A stretch of 38,282 nt of DNA from an uncultured Spirochaetaceae bacterium (GTDB lineage Bacteria; Spirochaetota; Spirochaetia; Treponematales; Treponemataceae). This document shows positions 28,376-34,964 of the stretch, piece after piece; the stretch's first letter is position 1; each line of letters opens with the position of its first letter. The stretch lies in contig CACZQF010000005.1 in the NCBI GenBank assembly GCA_902783245.1, forward strand, positions 1 through 38,282, given 5' to 3'. A program made the position numbers and the translations under genes. The notes beneath the pieces were generated by a model. The model had not been told where the DNA came from and did not search any database. It saw nothing but the letters and a program-made list of their open reading frames with translations.

Positions 28376-28933
28376 TTAAATCTTTTCTGCCTGAAGCAGA
28401 TTAACCTCTACCGGTGTAGCACGGCCGAAAATCTGCACCATGACACGCAGTTTATCTTTTTCAAGATTGACATCCTCAACAGTACCGCTGAATGTAGCAA
28501 ACGGTCCGTCAATAATCTTAACATGATCGCCAATCTCAAAGCTCTGTTTTTTATGCTGAACCTTTTCGCCTGCAATCTCACCGGACTTAACCAGAAGATT
28601 CTTAGCTTCATCGGAAGTTATCGGACGCGGACGTTCAGAAGGATTCGTACCCACAAAGCCGGTTACACCCTGTATACGACGGATCTGAGAACAGACGGAC
28701 TTCCACCCGAGATCAGGCAAATCCATCTCAAGCATGATATATCCGGGAAGGAATTTATTTTTACGGGTTCTTTTCTTACCGTCTTTAATCTCAACGATTT
28801 CTTCTACAGGAACTTTTACATCAATCAGGATTGCAGGGTCGATTTCTTTAGCTTCAAGCATTGAGCGCAGTGTCCGTTCAATTTTTCCTTCATAACCGTT
28901 ATACGTATGAAGAATATACCAGCTTTTTGCCAT
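28376..28933 (-). CDS. nusG: Transcription termination/antitermination factor NusG
   Basis: 185 residues. The NGN domain (SWYILHTYNGYEGKIERTLR, KFLPGYIMLEMDL, GVTGFVG) and the C-terminal KOW domain (FEIGDHVKIIDGPFATFSGT) are both complete. NusG travels with RNA polymerase, modulating pausing, and links it to S10 or Rho. It sits between secE and rplK as in most bacteria. Confidence 0.98.
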   Translation of the reverse strand: MAKSWYILHTYNGYEGKIERTLRSMLEAKEIDPAILIDVKVPVEEIVEIKDGKKRTRKNKFLPGYIMLEMDLPDLGWKSVCSQIRRIQGVTGFVGTNPSERPRPITSDEAKNLLVKSGEIAGEKVQHKKQSFEIGDHVKIIDGPFATFSGTVEDVNLEKDKLRVMVQIFGRATPVEVNLLQAEKI

Positions 28934-28949
28934 GTTCAGTCCCCTACAA

Positions 28950-29135
28950 TTATTTCATCAAAGCACGGAAACCTGCCGTAAATCCTGCATCAAGCAGACC
29001 AAGCAGCACCGCAAGAAAAGCAGTTGAAATAATAACGACCTTAACAGCAGCAACAACGTCATTACGAGCTGGCCACACAACTTTCTTTAATTCTGCAAGG
29101 CATTCACCCAGAAATGCACCAACCTTAGTTGCCAT
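28950..29135 (-). CDS. secE: Preprotein translocase subunit SecE
   Basis: 61 residues from the ATG at 29135, which has GAGGGTC just upstream. The frame continues upstream into the tRNA-Trp gene, so the longer reading is rejected. It has the amphipathic helix with the family motif ECLAELKKVVWPARNDVVAA and one membrane-spanning segment (VVIISTAFLAVLLGLLDAGF). It is the clamp around SecY in the inner membrane. Confidence 0.95.
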   Translation of the reverse strand: MATKVGAFLGECLAELKKVVWPARNDVVAAVKVVIISTAFLAVLLGLLDAGFTAGFRALMK

Positions 29136-29159
29136 AAGACCCTCACTAAATAAAAATAG

Positions 29160-29232
29160 CAGGCCAGGAAGGACTCGAACCCTCGACAACCGGTTTTGGA
29201 GACCGGGACTCTACCAACTGAGCTACTGACCT
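29160..29232 (-). tRNA. trnW: tRNA-Trp (anticodon CCA)
   Basis: The minus-strand transcript folds as a full cloverleaf of 73 nt: acceptor AGGTCAG with CTGGCCT (one G-U pair), D-arm GCTCAGTTGGTAGAG, anticodon stem CCGGT/ACCGG with loop CTCCAAA, and T-arm GAGGGTTCGAGTCCTTC. The discriminator base is G, as expected for tryptophan. The CCA end is not encoded. The gene lies between rpmG and secE. Confidence 0.96.
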
Positions 29233-29279
29233 AAAAAAATATATTCCGGATACACACATGCATCCGGAATCATAGTATG

Positions 29280-29456
29280 TTATTTTACTTTTGTTTCTTT
29301 ATGGAGCGTTTCCTTCCGATCGAACGGACAGTACTTTTTCAGCTCCAGCTTACCCTGAATATTTTTACGGTTCTTTGCAGTCGTATAATTTCTGCGCTTG
29401 CATTCGGTGCACTCAAGGGCAATAATCTCAACAGCACCCTTCTTCTTGCTTCCCAT
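29280..29456 (-). CDS. rpmG: 50S ribosomal protein L33
   Basis: A 58-residue ORF lying between the two tRNA genes. The start [20 protein letters not shown] and the end [17 protein letters not shown] are clearly L33. The first zinc pair (CTEC) is present, but the second reads YCPFDR, so the expected fourth cysteine is replaced by Asp; zinc binding is therefore doubtful. The ATG at 29456 has AGGAG-like sequence (TTAGGAGTTAAG) upstream. Confidence 0.95.
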   Translation of the reverse strand: MGSKKKGAVEIIALECTECKRRNYTTAKNRKNIQGKLELKKYCPFDRKETLHKETKVK

Positions 29457-29493
29457 ATCTTAACTCCTAAAAAAATCAAATAAATAGAAGAAA

Positions 29494-29566
29494 AGCCCCC
29501 GTGCGGAATCGAACCGCAGACCTCAACCTTACCATGGTTGCGCTCTACCGACTGAGCTACAAGGGC
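29494..29566 (-). tRNA. trnT: tRNA-Thr (anticodon GGT)
   Basis: A 73-nt cloverleaf on the minus strand: acceptor GCCCTTG with CGGGGGC (two G-U pairs), D-arm GCTCAGTCGGTAGAGC, anticodon stem CAACC/GGTTG with loop ATGGTAA, and T-arm TGCGGTTCGATTCCGCA. The discriminator is U and CCA is not encoded. It is the first gene of the operon, 25 bases from the -10 of a strong promoter. Confidence 0.96.
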
Positions 29567-29590
29567 ATAACATTCATTGAAGGTCTTAAA

Positions 29591-29655
29591 AATATACACA
29601 ACTCACATTCTTATGTCAAGTAATTTACGTGCATTTTACATGCTTTTTATGCACA
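29591..29655 (-). promoter_or_regulatory. Main promoter of the tRNA-Thr / secE-nusG / rpl-rpoBC operon with upstream phased A-tracts
   Basis: On the minus strand a perfect TTGACA (29614-29619) lies 17 bases from TATATT (29591-29596). Immediately upstream, three short GCAT/GCAC-led A-runs recur every 10-11 bases, and GTGCAT (29629-29634) and ATGCAC (29649-29654) form an inverted pair. This looks like a UP element or curved activating region of a stable-RNA promoter. Confidence 0.8.
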
Positions 29656-29758
29656 TTTCTTTTTATCAGCATTTATAAAAGGAACCTGAAAAAACATGGC
29701 GTGCGCCGCCGCACGGCAGGAACTGCGAAAAAAAGCGGCATTCCTCTTTAAAAAAGAT

Positions 29759-29787
29759 TTAACGATACCACGGTACCATGCTATACT
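29759..29787 (+). promoter_or_regulatory. Candidate promoter of the NlpC/P60 gene
   Basis: TATACT (29782-29787) is a good -10; TTAACG (29759-29764), 17 bases upstream, is a moderate -35. The ATG lies 67 bases further on with AGGAG at 29843-29847. The rest of the 29567-29854 interval contains the divergent operon promoter and a small GC-rich hairpin at 29700-29715; no gene was seen in it. Confidence 0.5.
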
Positions 29788-29854
29788 GTACTTTGTACAC
29801 AGCAGGGCTGCCGCTTGCATACGACGCCGGCACAGAGTTTTACAGGAGTCTATT

Positions 29855-30775
29855 ATGAAAAAGCTTATCATCATCATCGCCGTTCTTTTTATCGCCAGCC
29901 GTTATTTCGGACTGGATATAAAGAAAACCGCATCAACGGCATACACCTCCGTAAAAACCACCGCATACCGTGTGGCGGACGCCATACACCCCGGCGCCGC
30001 ACAGGATTTTGAAGACATAGATTCCCAGCTAAGCGCCGCCATAGTCAAAAGCGGAGCCGTCGATACCATAAACACGCAGGCGCAGAAAGCGCTCTTTCAT
30101 ACCCGTACGTTCCTGAACCGTACAGGACGGCAGGTAAACCGGCTGTACCGCATATACCTTGCGCCGTACGTCGGCCCCTACCTGAACAAACTCATCTCCA
30201 GTACAAAGCAGACTTCAGTAACTGCAGGAAGCTCCGCCAGAGCATCCGCGGCAAATACGGCAGCAGCAGCCGCTCCCTGCACGGTTGACCTTTCAACCAT
30301 GGAGCTGGCCCAGGCATCGCAGCTGCGGAAAAATTTCATCAACTACAGCATGTCGCTGCACGGTATCCCCTATGTATGGGGCGGAGAAACCCCGAAACAG
30401 GGCATGGACTGCTCAGGATTCGTAAAATACGCGTCGATGCACGGCATAGGCGTAGCACTGCCGCGCACTGCGCAGGAAATGTGCAGGAGCACTGCATCCA
30501 TCGCAGACTCAGAACGTGAGCCCGGAGATCTGGTATTCTTTAAGAGCGGCTCAAAGGTAGATCATGTAGGCATCTATCTGGGAAAATACCAGGGCAAAGG
30601 CCCGCTTCACGGCCGCGAACTGTTCATCAATTCCGCGAACAAAGGTCCGCGTACCGGCGTGGTAATAAGCGCGATGGACGAGCCGTACTGGCGGCGGCAC
30701 TTCTATGCAAGCAGACGGTTTCTGCCGTCCGCCGCAGAAATAGCGCAGGCACAAGCACAGGCCGAGTCCCTGTAA
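29855..30775 (+). CDS. NlpC/P60-family cell-wall peptidase, membrane-anchored or secreted
   Basis: 306 residues from the ATG at 29855, which has AGGAG upstream; an in-frame extension to 29696 has no site and is rejected. A short N-terminal hydrophobic segment (LIIIIAVLFIASRYFGL) should act as a signal or anchor, followed by an Ala/Thr-rich linker. The C-terminal NlpC/P60 domain (about 155-290) contains YVWGGETPKQGMDCSGFVKY with catalytic Cys186, DHVGIYLG with His237, and FINSAN with Asn259 as the likely third residue. Such enzymes cut peptide cross-links of peptidoglycan. A long helical spacer precedes the domain. No partner gene is evident. Confidence 0.88.
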   Translation: MKKLIIIIAVLFIASRYFGLDIKKTASTAYTSVKTTAYRVADAIHPGAAQDFEDIDSQLSAAIVKSGAVDTINTQAQKALFHTRTFLNRTGRQVNRLYRIYLAPYVGPYLNKLISSTKQTSVTAGSSARASAANTAAAAAPCTVDLSTMELAQASQLRKNFINYSMSLHGIPYVWGGETPKQGMDCSGFVKYASMHGIGVALPRTAQEMCRSTASIADSEREPGDLVFFKSGSKVDHVGIYLGKYQGKGPLHGRELFINSANKGPRTGVVISAMDEPYWRRHFYASRRFLPSAAEIAQAQAQAESL

Positions 30776-30783
30776 GGGATGCC

Positions 30784-30883
30784 GGGCAGGTGCAGGATCC
30801 GGCGTAACGCTGAGCGTATGCACCTGCCCGAAAGCAGGTCATGCACCTGCCCGAAAGCAAGTCGTGCACCTGCCCGAAAGCAA
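30784..30883 (+). repeat. Short tandem repeat of 23 bp with an inverted copy
   Basis: Three units of 23 bp lie at 30818-30840, 30841-30863 and 30864-30883 (last one shortened), each with the core GCACCTGCCCGAAAGCA. Each unit can fold: ACCTGC with GCAGGT (unit 1) or GCAAGT (units 2 and 3) around CCGAAA. Upstream, GGGCAGGTGCA (30784-30794) is an exact inverted copy of the TGCACCTGCCC in the units. The array fills most of the NlpC-cysE gap; it is too short and its spacing too uniform for CRISPR. Confidence 0.85.
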
Positions 30884-30948
30884 TATTGCCGCTGACAGCA
30901 GCTTCCGCTCGGTAGCCTTTTCTGCGTCATTATGCTATCTTCATATCC

Positions 30949-31815
30949 ATGAGCATTGATTCTTTAGTTGACAGCATACTGCATTCCTACGAGCAGTACG
31001 GCGGCGTAAACAGTCAGGAGACCGAAAACTTTCCCAACCGGGAAAACGTGGTCACCGTACTCCACGATCTGGAGAACCTTATTTTTCCGGGCTTCAAGAC
31101 CGCTGAGCTTATCGACTCCGTCAGCCTCAGGTACACCACCGGCATCCGCATCAGCCGTATCCTGCAGACACTCACCCATGAGATAAAAAAATCGCTGTGC
31201 TACGTCGTGACGGCATCAAGTCCCGGTACTAAAGACAGCGACATCGAGAATTCACACTGCTTTGCACTTGCAGAAAAAACGTCCGTAGCGCTTATAGAAT
31301 CACTGCCGGAAATCCGCCGTACAGTCCAGCTTGACGCGCAGGCCATCCTTGACGGTGATCCTGCAGCCCGCAGCATAGAAGAAGTCATTCTGTCGTATCC
31401 GGGGCTGGAGGCGCTGCTCGTATACCGGCTGGCACACTTTCTGTTTATAAACGGCGTTCCCATCATTCCGCGCATGATGAGCGAATATGTGCACGGCAAG
31501 ACCGGCATCGACATCCATCCGGGCGCAACCATCGGCAACTCATTTGCCATTGATCACGGCACCGGCGTTGTCATCGGCGAAACCTGCGTGATCGGCAACA
31601 ATGTAAAGATTTACCAGGGAGTCACGCTCGGCGCGCTCAGCGTAAGCAAGGGGCTCATGAACAAAAAACGGCACCCGACCATAGAGGACAACGTGACCAT
31701 ATACTCAAACGCCACCATACTCGGCGGACAGACGGTCATAGGAAAGGGCTGCACCATCGGCGGCAACACGTGGGTAACAAAGTCCGTACCGCCGGGAACA
31801 ACGCTTACCAGATAA
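30949..31815 (+). CDS. cysE: Serine O-acetyltransferase
   Basis: 288 residues. The N-terminal helical domain includes the DGDPAA segment (135-140) and [13 protein letters not shown], with His163 equivalent to a catalytic residue in E. coli CysE. The C-terminal left-handed beta-helix made of hexapeptide repeats ([40 protein letters not shown]) includes the second catalytic His203. It makes O-acetylserine from serine and acetyl-CoA, the first step of cysteine synthesis; no cysK is in view. The ATG at 30949 is the only usable start and has no ribosome binding site; a TATCTT lies just seven bases before it. Confidence 0.92.
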   Translation: MSIDSLVDSILHSYEQYGGVNSQETENFPNRENVVTVLHDLENLIFPGFKTAELIDSVSLRYTTGIRISRILQTLTHEIKKSLCYVVTASSPGTKDSDIENSHCFALAEKTSVALIESLPEIRRTVQLDAQAILDGDPAARSIEEVILSYPGLEALLVYRLAHFLFINGVPIIPRMMSEYVHGKTGIDIHPGATIGNSFAIDHGTGVVIGETCVIGNNVKIYQGVTLGALSVSKGLMNKKRHPTIEDNVTIYSNATILGGQTVIGKGCTIGGNTWVTKSVPPGTTLTR

Positions 31816-31825
31816 CGGACACTAT

Positions 31826-31871
31826 AAAAAAAAAGCAGGACTTTCTGACAATACATGCCAAAAAGTCCTGC
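31826..31871 (-). terminator. Minus-oriented intrinsic terminator between cysE and the NusG-II gene
   Basis: A perfect 10-bp stem (GCAGGACTTT, 31835-31844, with AAAGTCCTGC, 31862-31871) is preceded on the plus strand by nine A residues (31826-31834), so the U-tract is on the minus strand. It would stop transcription running leftward, opposite to the genes on both sides. On the plus strand it is only a hairpin without a U-run. Confidence 0.7.
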
Positions 31872-31951
31872 CGTCCAGCACAGCTGAACATCGGAGAGAG
31901 TTTATCAGCTTATTTACAAGCTTATATTAAGGATACCTTAGGATACTGCAA

Positions 31952-32359
31952 ATGTCAAGTTTTTTCAAAGAAATGCGCATCAGGCCTGTCGATATTATAC
32001 TTTTCATTCTGTTCGCGGCGGCGGCCTGCATCTCCGTATATACTATCAGGCAAAAACGTACAGGTGACGCACGGCTGGTCATTGACGGTCCCGAAGGCCG
32101 TTACCTGTACGACATGCATGTAAACCGTGAGATTGCCGTACCCGGTATGATCGGCAATTCAATCATCGTCATACAGAACGGCAAAGCACGCTTTAAGGAT
32201 TCCCCCTGCCCCGGCAAAACATGCGTGCAGTGTGCGCCCATCAGTCACAATCACGAGTGGATCGCCTGCATGCCGAATCAGATATTTATCCGTATAGAGC
32301 AGGAAGAACAGCCGGAGCATGGCGCAGGCCAGGACGAACCGGACATTTCTTCATTCTGA
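31952..32359 (+). CDS. NusG domain II-containing membrane protein
   Basis: 135 residues. A hydrophobic segment (IILFILFAAAACISVYTI) near the N-terminus would anchor it, followed by the NusG_II-type fold: LVIDGPEGRYLYDM, VPGMIGNSIIVIQNGKARF, then DSPCPGKTCVQC and EWIACMPNQIFIRI. Cys86, Cys91, Cys94 and Cys106 cluster in this domain. The fold resembles the insert domain of some NusG proteins but this is not a transcription factor by any visible evidence; family members are uncharacterised extracytoplasmic proteins. The ribosome binding site is AGGA, eight bases before the ATG. It ends 28 bases before radA. Confidence 0.8.
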   Translation: MSSFFKEMRIRPVDIILFILFAAAACISVYTIRQKRTGDARLVIDGPEGRYLYDMHVNREIAVPGMIGNSIIVIQNGKARFKDSPCPGKTCVQCAPISHNHEWIACMPNQIFIRIEQEEQPEHGAGQDEPDISSF

Positions 32360-32387
32360 CAAGGCATCATACAGGCAGGACAGTACC

Positions 32388-33785
32388 ATGGCAAAAAAGA
32401 CAGGAAGCATGTATAAATGCTCTCAGTGCGGCTATACGCAGCCAAAATGGCTGGGCAGATGTCCGGAATGCGGCAGCTGGAACACAATGGAAGAATACCT
32501 CATAGACCCTGCCGCCGTTTCACCCGCGGGCAGAGGCTCCGAGCAGGCGCTGAAAATAAAACCTGTGCCGCTCGCCGCAGTCAAGGCTGCCGAGGACGTA
32601 CGGCTCATGACGCAGATTTCGGAATTCGACCGCGTGCTCGGCGGCGGTGCCATGAAGCGCTCCGCCATCCTCATCGGCGGTGAACCCGGCATCGGCAAAT
32701 CCACGCTGCTGCTCCAGACCGCGGCCCATATCGCCGCAGGACTGCACAGCAGCGTGCTGTACGTAAGCGGCGAAGAGTCCGCATCGCAGATAAAGGCGCG
32801 CGCCGACCGGCTGCACCTGAGCACGGAGCGCATAGAGCTGCTGTGCACCACCCGTCTCGAGGACACGCTTACGGCGCTCGACACACTCAATCCGCTGTTC
32901 GTCATCGTGGACTCCATACAGACCGTCTACTCCGTACAGGCGGGCGTAGTCCCCGGCACGGTGAATCAGCTTAAATACTGCGCGAACGAGCTTATCGGCT
33001 GGGTTAAAGAACGTGATTCGGTACTCATCATGACCGCCCACGTAACAAAAGAAGGACTGCTTGCAGGCCCGAAGTCAATGGAACACATGGTCGATACGGT
33101 GATTTCGTTTGAACGCTCTGAAAACGAAGTACGGTTTCTGCGGGCGCAGAAAAACCGTTTCGGATCGGTGGATGAGCTCGGCATTTTTGCCATGACGGAG
33201 CAGGGACTGCAGCCTGTGCAGGATCCTGCTACGCTGTTTTTAACAAACCGGCGCGCCGAGCAGCCCGCAGGCGTTGCCTGTACGGCGGTTTTTGAAGGTA
33301 CCCGTGTATTTCTGGTGGAAATACAGGCGCTTACCGTTCCTGCAAAAGCTACGCTTAACCGAATCTACAGCGACAAAATAGAGTCAGCGCGCATAAGCCG
33401 TATAGCAGCGGTGCTGGAAAAACGGATCGGCCTCAGGTTCAGCGATCAGGATATTTATATAAATGTTGCGGGAGGAATCAGGCTTTCAGAAAGCGCCATA
33501 GACACGGCTATTGCCGCCGCGCTCTACTCCGCACGTACGGATATTGCCATACCGGCAAAAACCATGCTTACAGGAGAATTGAGTCTTGCAGGAGAAATAC
33601 GGCCCGTACCGCGGCTCAAGCAGCGTATAAAAACAGCCCGCAGCCTTGGCTTTACCGCAATATACGCCCCGCAGGCGGAGGACGGCGCAACGGCCGCCGC
33701 ATCCGTAAAGGAGCTTGTGGCAAGCCTCTTTGCTCCGGCATCACGCCGCAGATCATCAGGCGAAGCGGACGTTTCAGCCGAATAA
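32388..33785 (+). CDS. radA: DNA repair protein RadA
   Basis: 465 residues from the ATG at 32388, with GGCAGGA upstream; the frame extends further into the previous gene but that start is not credible. The N-terminal zinc finger uses Cys11, Cys14, Cys25 and Cys28 (YKCSQCGY, GRCPECGSW). Walker A is GEPGIGKS (98-105), with Walker B FVIVDSIQ and the RadA-specific KNRFGSVDELG. The C-terminal half resembles Lon's protease domain. RadA is a RecA-like branch-migration helicase in recombination. Its last 12 bases overlap the convergent TraB-family gene. Confidence 0.96.
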   Translation: MAKKTGSMYKCSQCGYTQPKWLGRCPECGSWNTMEEYLIDPAAVSPAGRGSEQALKIKPVPLAAVKAAEDVRLMTQISEFDRVLGGGAMKRSAILIGGEPGIGKSTLLLQTAAHIAAGLHSSVLYVSGEESASQIKARADRLHLSTERIELLCTTRLEDTLTALDTLNPLFVIVDSIQTVYSVQAGVVPGTVNQLKYCANELIGWVKERDSVLIMTAHVTKEGLLAGPKSMEHMVDTVISFERSENEVRFLRAQKNRFGSVDELGIFAMTEQGLQPVQDPATLFLTNRRAEQPAGVACTAVFEGTRVFLVEIQALTVPAKATLNRIYSDKIESARISRIAAVLEKRIGLRFSDQDIYINVAGGIRLSESAIDTAIAAALYSARTDIAIPAKTMLTGELSLAGEIRPVPRLKQRIKTARSLGFTAIYAPQAEDGATAAASVKELVASLFAPASRRRSSGEADVSAE

Positions 33786-34964
33786 AAGCTTTGAGCCGGT
33801 ACCGATAAAAGAAGCGCCCGCAATGAATGTTCCGGCGGAGCTTCCGAGCGTAGAAAGCAGGAACACCAGCAGCGTGCGCAGAATCCGGTTCCGGTAAAAA
33901 CCTTTTACGCTTCCCGCATCCTGCTGCAGAAATTCCATATCGGACACCTTGGGCTTGCAGACCGTAGCCTGTACAATGCCCGTCACCATTCCCACGCCGA
34001 TCACCGGTATGAGCGATGTCAGCGGCGCACCGGCAAATGCGGCAAGCATCGTCAGTATATGCCCGCCTGCAATGAGCGTACCCGCCGCGGCAAGCATTCC
34101 GTTCCAGAAAATCCATCTGCCGATCATATCAGTACCGATCTTTCTGCCGCCGAACATGAACCCGCACGCAATCAGGCCTACCACCAGCAGCGCGATGATG
34201 CACCCGGCCACAAATGCGGCAGAGCGTTTCTGCGGCACGTCCGCTATGTCGGATGTATCGGACTGCTCCGCCCCCTGCGCAAGCAGCTCAAGATGATGCT
34301 TCACACCGGGCAGATGACCTGCGCCGAGCACAGCCAGCACCGATGATCCGGGACATTCCCAGATATGCGCGGCCAGATAGCGGTCACGCTCGTCTATAAG
34401 CACTTCCTTAATGGCAGGCATATATCCGGCCAGATCATCCATCATGGAATCCATCTCGTTCTTCTGCTTGAGCGCCTCAATCTGATCCGAGGTCACTTCC
34501 TGCGTATCGAACGCACCCGCCACCAGCGCGGCAAGCAGCTTGCTTTTGCCCCACGCCGAATTCTTAGCCCATGCGCGGCGCAGCGTAATCTGAACGGGAC
34601 GGTCAACCATGCGTACCGGTATGTCCAGCTCCTTTGCCTTGGACACGGCAGCCTTCATCTCGTCACCGGGCTTTACGCCGACGGAACTGCCCATACGACG
34701 CTGCACCGAGGCAAGCACCAGATTCGCCAGCAGCAGAAAACCTTCCTTACGCTTAAGCACGCTGATAATATCAAGATTGCGCCATGACTCCTCATCGGTC
34801 ATGGCACGGTACCGCTTTTCATCAAGCTCAATGGCCACACAGTCAGGACGGATGCGCTCCACCGCGGCGGTCACCTCGTCCACGCTTTCCTTTGAAATAT
34901 GTGCCGTTCCCAGCAGGGTGACCTCACGGCCGCCCAGCGTCAGATGCTCCTCAGTTTGACTCAT
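33774..34964 (-). CDS. TraB/PrgY-family membrane protein
   Basis: 396 residues. The N-terminal domain has the family motifs: GTAHIS (19-24), VAIELDEKRY (43-52), DERDRYLA (191-198) and GAGHLPG (214-220), conserved histidines and acidic residues suggestive of a metal-dependent hydrolase. Four hydrophobic segments follow in the C-terminal half (about 249-272, 283-306, 313-335 and 362-386). Relatives include PrgY, which blocks pheromone signals in enterococci; the function in spirochaetes is unknown. Its start overlaps the end of the TPR gene by 14 bases, so the two form an operon. Confidence 0.85.
   Translation of the reverse strand: MSQTEEHLTLGGREVTLLGTAHISKESVDEVTAAVERIRPDCVAIELDEKRYRAMTDEESWRNLDIISVLKRKEGFLLLANLVLASVQRRMGSSVGVKPGDEMKAAVSKAKELDIPVRMVDRPVQITLRRAWAKNSAWGKSKLLAALVAGAFDTQEVTSDQIEALKQKNEMDSMMDDLAGYMPAIKEVLIDERDRYLAAHIWECPGSSVLAVLGAGHLPGVKHHLELLAQGAEQSDTSDIADVPQKRSAAFVAGCIIALLVVGLIACGFMFGGRKIGTDMIGRWIFWNGMLAAAGTLIAGGHILTMLAAFAGAPLTSLIPVIGVGMVTGIVQATVCKPKVSDMEFLQQDAGSVKGFYRNRILRTLLVFLLSTLGSSAGTFIAGASFIGTGSKLLFG

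Noticed and set aside
29136-29189. Longer SecE start inside the tRNA-Trp gene
   Set aside because: It overlaps the tRNA and has no ribosome binding site; the ATG at 29135 has GAGGG upstream and matches family length.
29696-29854. An N-terminal extension of the NlpC/P60 protein
   Set aside because: The extra 53 residues contain no signal-peptide logic, lack a ribosome binding site, and would cover the candidate promoter. The ATG at 29855 has AGGAG and a signal-like segment directly after it.
30784-30883. CRISPR array
   Set aside because: The units are directly adjacent with no unique spacers, and there are no cas genes.
30551-30930. Minus-strand ORFs across the NlpC end and the tandem repeat
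   Set aside because: They are Arg/Cys-rich translations of the repeat with no start signals or similarity to known families.
31952-32359. A second NusG transcription factor
   Set aside because: The protein has a membrane segment and only the domain-II-like fold, with no NGN or KOW domain, so it should not bind RNA polymerase.
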